Shown piece after piece: positions 8,932 through 17,832 of a stretch of 46,640 nt of DNA. The stretch comes from Vulcanibacillus modesticaldus. Lineage in GTDB: Bacteria; Bacillota; Bacilli; Tepidibacillales; Tepidibacillaceae. Each line of letters opens with the position of its first letter. Within the stretch, counting starts at the first letter, position 1. The translations under genes and the position numbers were made by a program. The stretch is taken from positions 1 through 46,640 of the forward strand of contig NZ_MIJF01000007.1 of assembly GCF_001730235.1 (NCBI RefSeq). Reading direction: 5' to 3'. The notes beneath the pieces were generated by a model. The model ran no database searches and was not told the origin of the DNA. It worked only from the letters and a program-made list of their open reading frames with translations.

Positions 8932-8972
8932 AATAAAAAGAAAAATGTCCTGACTATTTTCAGGACATTTTT
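8932..8972 (-). terminator. Terminator after the response regulator
   Basis: A perfect 13-bp stem (8941-8953 with 8960-8972) with a 6-base loop is flanked by A and T runs. On the minus strand it ends in TTTTTCTTTTTATTT. It separates the two-component genes from the membrane protein pair. Confidence 0.9.
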
Positions 8973-8983
8973 CCAGCTATTAA

Positions 8984-9625
8984 TTAATAATCTAAATGAT
9001 TCCGAACAGCATACGCCGCTGCCTCAGCTCGATTATTTACTTCCAATTTAGCTAAGATTTGACTTACGTAATTTCTAACCGTTTTTTCGCTTAAAACCAT
9101 CATCTTGGCAATTTCCTTATTCGTCATTCCTTTAGCGATTAAACCCAGTACATTTTTCTCTTGCTCAGTCAACTCATTGATTTTATTCTCTTTTCGCAAA
9201 TTTCTGATCTTATTTAATAATTTTGCCGTGATTGCTGGGTCAATTAAAGATTTACCACCGGCGACCTGTCTAATTGCTTTAACCAAATCTTTGGAAGAAA
9301 TTTCTTTTAAAATATATCCACTCGCTCCTGCCATAATTGCTTCATATATCGTCTCATCATCATCATATGAAGTAAGCATTATCACCGAAGTAGCCGGGTA
9401 CTTTGCAGATATTTCCCTACAAGCTTCAATCCCACTTTTTTGAGGCATGCGAATGTCCATCAACACAACTTCTGGACGATCGGATTTTGTTAATTGAATT
9501 GCCTTATCAGCATTTTCTGCTTCACCGATTACTTCGATTTCTGGGTAAAACGATAAGATACTGCGCAATCCTTGACGAACTACTTCACTATCATCGACAA
9601 GTAATACTTTAATCTTACTACTCAC
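8984..9625 (-). CDS. NarL/LuxR-type response regulator
   Basis: DNA-binding response regulator of 213 residues. The receiver domain (1-120) has the acidic pair Asp11/Asp12, the phosphate-accepting Asp57 in VLMDIRMP and the conserved Lys in GYILKE. The LuxR-type helix-turn-helix fills residues 148-210 (LTEQEKNVLGLIAKGMTNKEI, shown in part: TNKEIAKMMVLSEKTVRNYV). The start is GTG at 9625, placed 9 nt from AGGAGG; an ATG two bases earlier runs straight into a stop in another frame. It lies 2 bp after the histidine kinase and forms an operon with it, ending at a strong terminator. Its targets are unknown; the two membrane proteins directly downstream are the obvious candidates. Confidence 0.93.
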   Translation of the reverse strand: MSSKIKVLLVDDSEVVRQGLRSILSFYPEIEVIGEAENADKAIQLTKSDRPEVVLMDIRMPQKSGIEACREISAKYPATSVIMLTSYDDDETIYEAIMAGASGYILKEISSKDLVKAIRQVAGGKSLIDPAITAKLLNKIRNLRKENKINELTEQEKNVLGLIAKGMTNKEIAKMMVLSEKTVRNYVSQILAKLEVNNRAEAAAYAVRNHLDY

Positions 9626-9627
9626 AT

Positions 9628-11130
9628 TTAACTTCCTCCTTTCTGATTTTCTCTCCCCTTCTGAAGCAACAAGGTTATTTTCACTCCATTACCTAAAGTA
9701 GAAACTATGGTTAATTCCCCGCCTATTGATTCAGCTCGATGTTTCATATTTCTTAATCCTTGTTGTAAAAAGTAGTTATCTTTTTTTTCAAAATGACTAT
9801 TAACATTTTCAATTCCTTTTCCATTATCGATGATCTCAATTAATAAATTCTCATTATTTCCTATAACTTTAAGGGATGCCTTAGTAGCATCAGCGTGCCT
9901 TAAAATATTACTAAATGCTTCTTTTAAAATGTAATAGATTTGCACAGTTTTAAATATTGAAAGTTCTTTACCAGCATATTCATACTGAAATTCCAGCTGT
10001 AAATATTCATTAATATTTAATTCCTCAATCAGTCTGTTTATTACTTCCTTCAAACTATGATGAACATTTTTTGGTGTTTTTAAATGTTTGATATAACTCC
10101 GAATATCGTAAATAATAGCGTTCAAATTAGTAATAACTTCTTGAAATTCTTTCTGCACTTTCTTAACATCTTTGTTTTGATCTATTAATGTACTACGAAT
10201 TTTTTCTAAATATAAACCAATGCCATAAATTGATTGAATAATACCATCATGGAGGTCCCTAGCTATCATATCTCTTTCCTTCATTACAGCCTTCTGTCTC
10301 TCTGCTTGATAAAAATAGTTTTGATACTCAATATCAAAAACTTTTAAGATTTTAAGAGTAAAAAAAGCCATCAAAAAACCACTTATTCCTCTAAATAGTT
10401 CAACGGGAATACCAGTAGTTTCAAAAAATAGCTTAGAATTAAATAACAGTGCCGGAATCACAGGGGCATAAGGAACAATTATACCGCCAACAATGGAATA
10501 TAATACCATTGAAAAAATTACAAAATTTAAGGTGCGTGTCATAGATGGAACACCAAATCTTTGAAATTCCCTTCTTTGCAAAAAAAGAGCATAACTACTA
10601 ACAATTCCTCCTGGGAAAGCTAACAAATAACGAGACCAAATATCACTAATTGCTAACCACCAATCATGATTTTTATCATTCACTAGGAATGGTTGTAAAA
10701 AAATAAAATGAGTAAACCATACCAATAGTAAAAAAAGGGGAATTAGTAGATACTTACGACTACCTTCCCTTGTATTTACTAATAAATGCATTCCAAAATA
10801 AAATAAAAAATAAAAAGAAATTGCACTGGCAATTGTTTTAATTGACCCAAGCAAAAAAATGAAAGAAGGATTTAGGTAAGTCTGTTGAATTGGAATGAAG
10901 ATTTTACCCCAATCTGATATTCCTTGAATAATACCAAAAAACCCAAGGTAATTTAAACTTTGGGCCAAATTAAAGCGACTATGAGCAGTATTTTTTAATA
11001 GAATCCCAAAACCCATCAGAAAAAAAATTAATGGATAAATAAAATAAACGATAACAATGTTAGTTTGAAAAAAGTTATAAATAGCTGACATAAAAAAACA
11101 GACCTCTCCCAATATTATCCTTAATTTCAT
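9628..11130 (-). CDS. Sensor histidine kinase, NarX/DesK (HisKA_3) type
   Basis: Membrane-bound kinase that should autophosphorylate and pass the phosphate to the response regulator downstream. The N-terminal half (to about residue 265) has some seven to eight hydrophobic segments and no extracellular domain of note, so the signal is probably sensed in or near the membrane. The phosphate-accepting His lies in RDMIARDLHDGIIQSIYGIG (about residue 292), followed by a coiled region and an HATPase_c domain with the ATP-lid glycines (IEIIDNGKGIEN). The annotated ATG is at 11130; a second ATG at residue 14, after GGGAGAGG, is a reasonable alternative start. No terminator divides it from the regulator. 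Confidence 0.92.
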   Translation of the reverse strand: MKLRIILGEVCFFMSAIYNFFQTNIVIVYFIYPLIFFLMGFGILLKNTAHSRFNLAQSLNYLGFFGIIQGISDWGKIFIPIQQTYLNPSFIFLLGSIKTIASAISFYFLFYFGMHLLVNTREGSRKYLLIPLFLLLVWFTHFIFLQPFLVNDKNHDWWLAISDIWSRYLLAFPGGIVSSYALFLQRREFQRFGVPSMTRTLNFVIFSMVLYSIVGGIIVPYAPVIPALLFNSKLFFETTGIPVELFRGISGFLMAFFTLKILKVFDIEYQNYFYQAERQKAVMKERDMIARDLHDGIIQSIYGIGLYLEKIRSTLIDQNKDVKKVQKEFQEVITNLNAIIYDIRSYIKHLKTPKNVHHSLKEVINRLIEELNINEYLQLEFQYEYAGKELSIFKTVQIYYILKEAFSNILRHADATKASLKVIGNNENLLIEIIDNGKGIENVNSHFEKKDNYFLQQGLRNMKHRAESIGGELTIVSTLGNGVKITLLLQKGRENQKGGS

Positions 11131-11177
11131 TATACTTTATAACTCTCGTAAAAATTCTTAAAAAATTTTGACAATAG

Positions 11178-11215
11178 TTTAAAAATAAATAGAGGGAAAC
11201 AACGTCCCTCTATTT
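11178..11215 (-). terminator. Terminator after the hprK-lgt-ppaX-yvoF operon
   Basis: An 11-bp stem AAATAGAGGGA/TCCCTCTATTT (11187-11197 with 11205-11215) is followed on the minus strand by ATTTTTAAA. It lies a few bases after the acetyltransferase stop codon. Confidence 0.85.
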
Positions 11216-11221
11216 TTCTTA

Positions 11222-11704
11222 TTATAAATTTTTAATATGTTTTGCTGGATTTCCGGCTACAAAAGTATTTGGTGGTACATCTTTGGTAACCACTGAACCC
11301 GCTCCAACAATTGCATTGTCACCAATTGTAACCCCGGGTAAGATAAGCGTATTAGCACCTATCATTACATTAGAGCCGATATAGACATCACCCAATCGGT
11401 ACTCATCAAGCAAATATTCATGGGCCAAAATAGTTGTATTATAACCGATAATCGTATTATCGCCAATATGAATCTTTTCCGGAAACATGGTATCCATCAT
11501 AACCATCAAGGCGATAGCTGTCCTCTTGCCGACTTCCATTCGCAAAAATGTACGGTAGAGCCAGTTTTTAAGAGGTAACCAAGGAGTAATTCTAGCAATA
11601 GAGATAATGATAAAACTTTTCATTATCTTCCAAAAACTCACAGTTTTATATACTTGCCAAAGAGAATTACTACCATGTACAGGATACCTAGTGGTGTTGC
11701 GCAA
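11222..11704 (-). CDS. Left-handed beta-helix acyltransferase, YvoF-like
   Basis: Hexapeptide-repeat O-acetyltransferase of the WbbJ/maltose-acetyltransferase group, 160 residues. Repeats such as [34 protein letters not shown] and [20 protein letters not shown] form the beta-helix; His93 in ILAHEY is the likely catalytic base and the end [12 protein letters not shown] is typical. The real acceptor is unknown; a cell-envelope sugar is plausible. The start is TTG at 11704, 7 nt after AAAGGATG, which overlaps the ppaX stop codon, so translation is probably coupled. It is the last gene of hprK-lgt-ppaX-yvoF, the same order as in Bacillus subtilis (there with yvoD between). Confidence 0.87.
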   Translation of the reverse strand: MRNTTRYPVHGSNSLWQVYKTVSFWKIMKSFIIISIARITPWLPLKNWLYRTFLRMEVGKRTAIALMVMMDTMFPEKIHIGDNTIIGYNTTILAHEYLLDEYRLGDVYIGSNVMIGANTLILPGVTIGDNAIVGAGSVVTKDVPPNTFVAGNPAKHIKNL

Positions 11705-11710
11705 TTTCTA

Positions 11711-12352
11711 TCATCCTTTCACAATCGACAAAAGCTCCCGCATATCATCAATTATATAATCTGGATTATAACCTCTGATAAAATCTTTACCTTTAATACT
11801 CCAGCCAACACCTATAGAAGTAATCCCTGCATTTTGTGCCGCCTGAATATCATATTGAGAATCTCCTAGCATTAGGGTAGTTCTAGGATCTGCTTCTAGT
11901 CGTTCCATCGCAAGTATAATTGGATCAGGTGCAGGTTTATGTAATTCTGTATCCTCATAGGCGATAACAGTACTCATAAACTTGTCCAATTCAAACAATT
12001 TCAACCCCATTAAGGCAGTAGTACTCATCTTAGTAGTCACTACTCCTAACTTAGCACCAAAATCATATAATTGGGATATAACTTCCTTGACATGGGGAAA
12101 TTCTTCGACAAAACGATCATGGTTTTTTATATTGTGTTCTCTATAAGTTTTGACCATTTCAGGAGCCAATTCTTCATTCCCTAAAATAACCATTTGATCG
12201 TGAAGAGGCTTTCCAAAATGCGGAATAAGTGACTCCCTATTATACTTGTTAGGAAAATATTTTTCCAAGGTATATAAAAAGGAGTTAATTATTAATTCAT
12301 TTGTATTAATTAATGTTCCATCTAAATCAAATAATATTGTTTTATACCTCAC
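11711..12352 (-). CDS. ppaX: Pyrophosphatase PpaX (HAD superfamily)
   Basis: HAD hydrolase that in Bacillus hydrolyses the inorganic pyrophosphate made when HPr kinase dephosphorylates P-Ser-HPr, pulling that reaction forward. Motif I is LFDLDGTLINT (Asp9, Asp11), motif II is VVTTKMS with the Thr and the later Lys, and motif IV is LMLGDSQYDIQAA. The cap region is the alpha-helical C1 type. At 213 residues it matches the known protein (about 216). The start is GTG at 12352 after AAGGAGAAGTTAA. The assignment rests mostly on its place in the operon with hprK and lgt; by sequence alone a phosphoglycolate phosphatase would be hard to exclude. Confidence 0.87.
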   Translation of the reverse strand: MRYKTILFDLDGTLINTNELIINSFLYTLEKYFPNKYNRESLIPHFGKPLHDQMVILGNEELAPEMVKTYREHNIKNHDRFVEEFPHVKEVISQLYDFGAKLGVVTTKMSTTALMGLKLFELDKFMSTVIAYEDTELHKPAPDPIILAMERLEADPRTTLMLGDSQYDIQAAQNAGITSIGVGWSIKGKDFIRGYNPDYIIDDMRELLSIVKG

Positions 12353-12407
12353 TTAACTTCTCCTTCGAAAATCATAAGCTCAAATTTATATTGATTGATT
12401 TGTATGA

Positions 12408-13289
12408 TTAATCTTGGTATTTAGTTAAATCTTTTGAATAAAACTTTCTATAAACGATATATATTGCTGAGATTATAATCAGAGTTATGCTCATTAATTG
12501 AGCTATTCTTACATTGCCATATGACATTGCTCCAGGCTCAAAAAACATTCCCATTGGCTTCCATAAAAATTCCATAGTTTTAGCTAGCCAAATTGGACCA
12601 TCAAAAGCAAGACTATCTGTTCTTAAACCTTCAATGAAAAATCTACCTACAGAATACCAAATAAAGTAACTTGCTATAACTATACCACGCTTAGGATTTC
12701 GATATCTAAGCCAAATCAAGAAAATAACTCCTAGAATATTCCAGATGGATTCATAAAGAAATGTTGGGTGATAATAAACTCCATCAATATTCATCTGTGA
12801 GATTATAAATTGTGGTAAGTTAAGGTTCTGTAAAAATTCCAGTGAAACCGGTCCACCATGAGCTTCTTGGTTCATAAAGTTGCCCCATCTACCAATTGCT
12901 TGACCCAATAATAAACTTGGGGCAGCAATATCTGCCAATTTCAAGAAGGATACACCCTTTTTTCTTGCAAAAATATATCCAGTTAAGATAGCACCAATTA
13001 AAGCACCATGGATTGCTATGCCACCACGTCTAATAGCAAATATCTCAGAAGGATTTGCTGAATAAAAATCCCAGTGAAATAAAACAAAATATAATCTAGC
13101 TCCAACAATCGAAATAGGGATCGCAAAAATAAGTAAGTCCATTAAAATATCCGTGTCAAAATCGACACGCTTAGATTCATAAAGTGCCAATAGCAAACCA
13201 AAGACAGCTGCGGAACCTAAAATAATCCCATACCAGTATACCTTCAACCCACCAATCTGAAATGCAATTGGATCAATTACTCCATTCAT
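12408..13289 (-). CDS. lgt: Prolipoprotein diacylglyceryl transferase
   Basis: Integral membrane enzyme that moves diacylglycerol from phosphatidylglycerol to the lipobox cysteine of prolipoproteins, the first step in lipoprotein maturation. About seven membrane segments are visible. The family signature is present as [14 protein letters not shown], and the HGALIG and [12 protein letters not shown] motifs carry essential His and Arg residues. Length 293 is normal. The ATG follows AAAGGAAG, and the gene begins 19 bp after hprK. Substrates within this window include the sugar-binding lipoprotein at 22890-24140. Confidence 0.96.
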   Translation of the reverse strand: MNGVIDPIAFQIGGLKVYWYGIILGSAAVFGLLLALYESKRVDFDTDILMDLLIFAIPISIVGARLYFVLFHWDFYSANPSEIFAIRRGGIAIHGALIGAILTGYIFARKKGVSFLKLADIAAPSLLLGQAIGRWGNFMNQEAHGGPVSLEFLQNLNLPQFIISQMNIDGVYYHPTFLYESIWNILGVIFLIWLRYRNPKRGIVIASYFIWYSVGRFFIEGLRTDSLAFDGPIWLAKTMEFLWKPMGMFFEPGAMSYGNVRIAQLMSITLIIISAIYIVYRKFYSKDLTKYQD

Positions 13290-13308
13290 TATTTACATCT
13301 TCCTTTCT

Positions 13309-14238
13309 CTAAAGTTCATTCATATCCATTTCATCCGTTAAACGTGAGGATAATTCCCAAGCAGCATTATATCCCATCGACTTCAAACGATAATTCATTG
13401 CGGCAACTTCGATAATCGCTGCAAGGTTCCGGCCAGGACGAACTGGAATAGTATTCACAGGTAATTCTGTATCAATGATCTTTATCTTTTCCTCATCTAA
13501 CCCCAAACGTTCATAGCTCTTATCCTTGTTCCACATTTCTAGCTTAATAACTAAAGTTAATTTTTTACGAAGACGTACAGCTCCAGCTCCAAACAAAGTC
13601 ATTACATCAATTATTCCTACTCCTCTAATTTCCAGTAAATGTCTAATTATTTCAGGAGCTGTCCCAATTAATTCATTATCGGCCGTTTGGGTTATTTCAA
13701 CCACATCATCAGCAACTAGCCGATGCCCTCTCTTTAACAATTCTAACGCTGTTTCACTTTTACCAATCCCGCTATTACCGACAATCAGTACACCAACGCC
13801 ATATACATCAATCAGTACACCATGAATAGTTTTGGTCGGAGCTAATCTACCCTCAAGATAATTTGTTAATTTGCTTACAAAACGAGTAGTGCTTATTGTC
13901 GTCCGTAAAATCGGAATTTTTCTTTCCTTTGCAACATCAACTAACTCAGAAGGCACTGGCAAATTATGTGCAATGATAATACAAGGGGTATCCTCTTGAC
14001 ACAGATGAGTCATCCGTTCTCTCCTTATCTCTGAACACAACCCATCCGAAAATGTTAATTCAGTTTTCCCTAAAATCTGTATTCTTTCAGAAGGGTAATA
14101 CGTATAAAATCCTGCCATCACTAATCCTGGCCTACTGAGGTCACTTACCGTTATCTTTCTGTCTAAGTCAGCTTCCTCATTGATTAATTCTAGCCCAAAA
14201 TATTCCTTTATTTCCCTCACTTTTAATTTTGTCGGCAA
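13309..14238 (-). CDS. hprK: HPr kinase/phosphorylase
   Basis: Bifunctional enzyme that phosphorylates HPr (and Crh) on Ser46 with ATP or pyrophosphate and reverses this with phosphate, setting CcpA-dependent catabolite repression. The P-loop GNSGIGKSE lies near residue 153, with the N-terminal domain before it. The C-terminal family signature follows ([11 protein letters not shown], then [19 protein letters not shown]). Length 309 is standard. The start is TTG at 14238, 7-8 nt after AAGGAGAG; no better start exists. First gene of the operon with lgt, ppaX and the acetyltransferase. Confidence 0.97.
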   Translation of the reverse strand: MPTKLKVREIKEYFGLELINEEADLDRKITVSDLSRPGLVMAGFYTYYPSERIQILGKTELTFSDGLCSEIRRERMTHLCQEDTPCIIIAHNLPVPSELVDVAKERKIPILRTTISTTRFVSKLTNYLEGRLAPTKTIHGVLIDVYGVGVLIVGNSGIGKSETALELLKRGHRLVADDVVEITQTADNELIGTAPEIIRHLLEIRGVGIIDVMTLFGAGAVRLRKKLTLVIKLEMWNKDKSYERLGLDEEKIKIIDTELPVNTIPVRPGRNLAAIIEVAAMNYRLKSMGYNAAWELSSRLTDEMDMNEL

Positions 14239-14344
14239 TTGATATCTCTCCTTTTGATATAGTAATAATATACCTTAACATTCTAAAATTTTCTATACCA
14301 AAAAATACTTTCATTGATAATTCAGCTTTGATTCTCTATGTGAA

Positions 14345-14372
14345 GGAGGTTTTTGAATATTGAAAAACCTCC
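14345..14372 (-). terminator. Hairpin after msmX, weak terminator
   Basis: A perfect 10-bp stem GGAGGTTTTT/AAAAACCTCC with an 8-base loop lies 40 bases after the ATPase gene. No good T run follows on either strand, so termination is uncertain. Confidence 0.4.
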
Positions 14373-14410
14373 GCCAAGATTGAATAGCGAAGGTAATAAA
14401 CTCTATAAAA

Positions 14411-15520
14411 TTATAATAATGCTTCTTCTGTATCTTTATCAAAAATATGAATTTTGTTTAAGTCCATTGCTAGCTTCACACTTTCCCCTGCCTTAACTTG
14501 AGAGCGAATGTTGATTCTAGCCTTCACAGTATCTTTCCCAATTCCGGATAAATATAAAATCATTTCTGATCCCATATTTTCAGCAATATCTACTGTTGCA
14601 GTAAATTGACTATTTGGCGAAGATTCTAAGAAGATAAGTTCGTCATGAATATCTTCTGGTCTGATACCTAGAATTACTTCTTTATCTTCATAACCTTTTT
14701 CACGGATTGATTTCGCTTTACCTTCTGGAATCTCTATTGTTAATCCTTCTGTAACAAAGGATAAATAGCCATTTTTCGAAACTAATTTACCTGAAATAAA
14801 GTTCATTGGAGGTGAACCAATAAACCCAGCTACGAAAATATTTTTTGGATTATTATAAATTTCTGTTGGTGTGGCTACCTGTTGAATTACGCCATCCTTC
14901 ATTACTACAATCCGATCTCCCATAGTCATCGCTTCAGTTTGGTCATGGGTAACGTAGATAAATGTAGTCTGTAGGCGTTTGTGTAATTTACTTATTTCTG
15001 CTCTCATTTGTACCCTTAACTTTGCATCTAGATTTGAAAGTGGCTCGTCCATAAGGAAAACCTGTGGCTCTCGAACGATCGCTCTACCTAAAGCAACACG
15101 CTGCCTTTGTCCACCAGATAAAGCTTTTGGTTTACGGTCCAATAAATGCTCGATATCAAGAATTTTTGCTGCTTCATGAACCCTTTTTTTAATTTCTTCC
15201 TTGCTAAATTTTCTTAGCTTTAATCCAAATGCCATGTTTTCATAAACATTCATATGAGGGTAAAGAGCATAGCTTTGGAAAACCATTGCAATATCACGAT
15301 CTTTAGGAGCTTTATGATTTACTAATTCATCACCAATATAAAGCTCTCCTTCAGAAATCTCTTCTAGTCCAGCAATCATTCTTAACGTCGTAGACTTACC
15401 ACAACCAGAAGGACCAACTAAAACGATAAATTCCTTATCCTCAATTTCTAAATTAAAATCTTTAACGACTTCAACATCACCATAACGTTTATATATATGA
15501 TTCAATTTTAATTTTGCCAT
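14411..15520 (-). CDS. msmX: Sugar ABC transporter ATP-binding protein, MsmX/UgpC type
   Basis: ATPase that energises carbohydrate importers of the CUT1 group. Walker A GPSGCGKST, Q-loop FQSYALYPHM, signature LSGGQRQR, Walker B VFLMDEPLSNLDA and the switch His in VTHDQTEA are intact; a TOBE/regulatory domain fills the last 130 residues. In Bacillus, MsmX serves several sugar importers that lack their own ATPase, and the transporter encoded at 22890-26082 lacks one. I place the start at the ATG at 15520, 7 nt after GGAGGG, rather than at the ATG 15 bases upstream that lies within this ribosome site. It stands alone, after the PucR-type regulator gene. Confidence 0.92.
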   Translation of the reverse strand: MAKLKLNHIYKRYGDVEVVKDFNLEIEDKEFIVLVGPSGCGKSTTLRMIAGLEEISEGELYIGDELVNHKAPKDRDIAMVFQSYALYPHMNVYENMAFGLKLRKFSKEEIKKRVHEAAKILDIEHLLDRKPKALSGGQRQRVALGRAIVREPQVFLMDEPLSNLDAKLRVQMRAEISKLHKRLQTTFIYVTHDQTEAMTMGDRIVVMKDGVIQQVATPTEIYNNPKNIFVAGFIGSPPMNFISGKLVSKNGYLSFVTEGLTIEIPEGKAKSIREKGYEDKEVILGIRPEDIHDELIFLESSPNSQFTATVDIAENMGSEMILYLSGIGKDTVKARINIRSQVKAGESVKLAMDLNKIHIFDKDTEEALL

Positions 15521-15599
15521 TAATAAACCCTCCATCTATCATTTGTTTATACTGATTGTAGCCCAATTATTTAGAGTTATCTATTCGCAAATTCCACAA

Positions 15600-16577
15600 T
15601 TATTGATTATCATTCTTGTGCATACTATCTAAACCATCTTTTAATAGGAGGATTATCTTTATTAAAAAGGCATCTTTGATCTTCTTGGCATCTAATCCTA
15701 TTTGCTGTTTTACCTTGTCTAAACGATATTGTAAAGTATTGCGATGAATGAAAAGTCGTCTGGCTGTCTCACTCATATTAAGACTTTCTTCAATAAAAAC
15801 TTCCAATGTTTTAAGTAATTCATTATCAACTAATTTATATTCAGCTAAATATTTATTTAGTTCTTCTCTAGGAACCTTAGCAATTATTCGTTCAAGTTGA
15901 TGACTCCAAGGAGTAAAGAAGGAGATCTTGGGCCATAGATTCATTACCCATTTCTCATCATCTAATAACTGATGTCCAAAATCCACAACATCTTGTAGGC
16001 AAAATGCTGGATATTGAACCCCAACTTTCACTTCTTCGTCCCATTCATTTTGAAGCATTTCAAATATACCTTGAACAAACTCACTAATATCATCTTTTTT
16101 TTCCTTAGAAAACTGTAATTCCATGTTAGAAACAATAGTCATCATCGTTGATGTTGAAATAGTAACAGTAAATAATTCAACATTTAAGTATGAGGAAATC
16201 AATTTAATAAATCCATCTTCCCAACTACCCTTACTTTGTTTGATAAATATTAATGGTATCCAACCTTGACTCCAATTCATCGAGTTGAAATATCTACTTG
16301 ATTCATTCTCAATGTACTTCTCTTTTGATTTCCATTGTCGATATAACCATTCAGTTAGATTGTCTTCCTTTGATTCATTTTTCACTAATAAATCTTTAAG
16401 AGTATTTACTATTTCATAAACCTCTTCAACTGTTAACAAATCCTTATTATGTCCAGTTTTTAAATATATCCGTGCATCTTCTTTTTCCAACAGTAATAAA
16501 GCATTCTGATCATCAACCATATTTTCAATTTCTTGGAGAGGAACTCTAATAATCTTAATTTTATCTTCTTTCATCAC
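15600..16577 (-). CDS. PucR/CdaR-type transcriptional regulator
   Basis: Protein of 325 residues with a C-terminal helix-turn-helix of the PucR/CdaR (HTH_30) type: SLNMSETARRLFIHRNTLQY and then RLDKVKQQIGLD. The N-terminal 220 residues hold no domain I can name. Relatives control purine, sugar diacid or other catabolic genes. It overlaps the end of the HAD gene upstream by 17 bp, so the two are co-translated. Start is GTG at 16577 with an ATG in the next codon; AAGGAAG precedes both. Its downstream neighbour is msmX, 80 bp away, so msmX is one possible target; that is inference. Confidence 0.82.
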   Translation of the reverse strand: MMKEDKIKIIRVPLQEIENMVDDQNALLLLEKEDARIYLKTGHNKDLLTVEEVYEIVNTLKDLLVKNESKEDNLTEWLYRQWKSKEKYIENESSRYFNSMNWSQGWIPLIFIKQSKGSWEDGFIKLISSYLNVELFTVTISTSTMMTIVSNMELQFSKEKKDDISEFVQGIFEMLQNEWDEEVKVGVQYPAFCLQDVVDFGHQLLDDEKWVMNLWPKISFFTPWSHQLERIIAKVPREELNKYLAEYKLVDNELLKTLEVFIEESLNMSETARRLFIHRNTLQYRLDKVKQQIGLDAKKIKDAFLIKIILLLKDGLDSMHKNDNQ

Positions 16578-17391
16578 TCAATTCTTCCTTCAAAATGAAT
16601 TTCTGTAATACTTCCCACACTCCATGGTCATTATTGGTTTTTGTCACATAATCAGCAATCTTTTTAATATCAGGATTTCCATTACTCATCGCAACTCCTA
16701 ATCCAGCAATCTCGATCATATCTTTATCATTATAGCTGTCACCAATAGCAATCACTTCTTCTAAATTTATTCCTTTTAAGTTAGCCAAATACTTAATTGC
16801 TTGTCCTTTAGTAGCCTCTTTGTGGGTAAATTCTAAAAAGAATGGTTTTGAGATAGTGATATTAATTTCTTTTTGAAATATCTGATTAAATTCTTCTAGC
16901 ATTTTTTTTATCTCTTTTGGCTCATCAATCGTCAAGACCTTTATTGGATCCTCTTTTGACTGGTTAATGAGCTCGATTAAGTCATCTACAATGTGATAGT
17001 TAACACCAGAAGCTTTGCTGTAATTTATTATGTATTCATGTTCTGCTTCAACGTATAACTCGTCGTTTAAGTAAACCTGAATTACTTTATTTTTCACCTT
17101 TAGCTTTTTAATGATATCAATAGCGATATCAGATGGTAAAAAACGTTGGTACAAAACCTCATCATCTAAAACATTTTTTACGTACGCTCCCTGATATGTT
17201 ATTATAGGAACATTTAGCTCAATCTGTTTTGCATATTTTACAGCTGATTGGTACATTCTACCAGTAGCTAAGGTAACTATCACTCCTTTTTTTACAGATT
17301 CTTGAATGGCTTTGATTGTCTGTGGTGATATTTTTAAGTCATCTGCTAATAACGTATCGTCTAAATCAATTGCTACTAATTTGTATCGCAT
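16561..17391 (-). CDS. Cof-type HAD-IIB sugar phosphatase
   Basis: HAD hydrolase of the Cof subfamily, 276 residues. Motif I is AIDLDDTLL (Asp9, Asp11), motif II is LATGRMYQSA, and motif IV is AIGDSYNDKDMIEIAGLGVA; the C2 cap lies between. Members remove phosphate from sugar phosphates, flavin precursors or PLP, and individual substrates are rarely predictable. The ATG follows GGAAGGTTGATACT. It is the first gene of a pair with the PucR-type regulator, whose start codon lies inside its last codons. Confidence 0.88.
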   Translation of the reverse strand: MRYKLVAIDLDDTLLADDLKISPQTIKAIQESVKKGVIVTLATGRMYQSAVKYAKQIELNVPIITYQGAYVKNVLDDEVLYQRFLPSDIAIDIIKKLKVKNKVIQVYLNDELYVEAEHEYIINYSKASGVNYHIVDDLIELINQSKEDPIKVLTIDEPKEIKKMLEEFNQIFQKEINITISKPFFLEFTHKEATKGQAIKYLANLKGINLEEVIAIGDSYNDKDMIEIAGLGVAMSNGNPDIKKIADYVTKTNNDHGVWEVLQKFILKEELSDERR

Positions 17392-17446
17392 AGTATCAAC
17401 CTTCCTAGTCCAATTATAACTCTCATTTTACCATAATCCTTTTTTC

Positions 17447-17470
17447 CAAAAAAAGAGGCCTGATTAGGCC
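17447..17470 (-). terminator. Terminator after yvlCD
   Basis: A GGCCT/AGGCC stem (17457-17461 with 17466-17470), extended by flanking pairs, is followed on the minus strand by CTCTTTTTTT. It lies just after the yvlD-like stop codon. Confidence 0.75.
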
Positions 17471-17476
17471 CCATTT

Positions 17477-17815
17477 TTAATCTTTCGCCAGACTATTTAA
17501 AAGCCAACTTATGATTGTTGTCATTATAGCCCCCCAAAAAGCTCCACTAAAACTATAAACGACAAAACCATCGACGATCCACGCTGTTAAAGCAAAAGTA
17601 ATCGCATTTATTACCAAGATAAATAACCCTAACGAAAAAATCGTGATTGGTAGCGTAAATAAAACTAAAATTGGCCGAATAATTGTATTTATTATTCCTA
17701 ATATGAGTGCAGCGATCAGAGACGCTTTTATTCCTCTAATTTGAAAACCCGCAACAAATAGATCTGCCACTATTAATGCAAAACCATTTAGGATAATCTT
17801 AATAATCCAATTCAT
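17477..17815 (-). CDS. yvlD: YvlD-like membrane protein (phage holin 4 superfamily)
   Basis: Four-helix membrane protein of about 112 residues, of the family named after phage holins (DUF360-type) but chromosomal and not lytic. Features are the glycine-rich LRG-like end of helix 2 (AALILGIINTIIRPILVLFT, shown as 20 residues) and a final helix WGAIMTTIISWLLNSL. In Bacillus it accompanies a PspC-domain protein in the envelope-stress operon yvlABCD. I place the start at ATG 17815, just after TGTGGGGTATCAAG; a TTG five codons earlier is the alternative. Only 17 bp separate it from yvlC. Confidence 0.85.
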   Translation of the reverse strand: MNWIIKIILNGFALIVADLFVAGFQIRGIKASLIAALILGIINTIIRPILVLFTLPITIFSLGLFILVINAITFALTAWIVDGFVVYSFSGAFWGAIMTTIISWLLNSLAKD

Positions 17816-17832
17816 CTTGATACCCCACAATC

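Noticed and set aside
11168-11173. Plus-strand TTGACA, a possible promoter
   Set aside because: No plus-strand gene follows, no matching -10 box is spaced correctly, and it sits beside a terminator.
17477-17815. Prophage remnant because of the holin-like family name
   Set aside because: YvlD-type proteins are normal chromosomal partners of PspC proteins, and no other phage gene is present.
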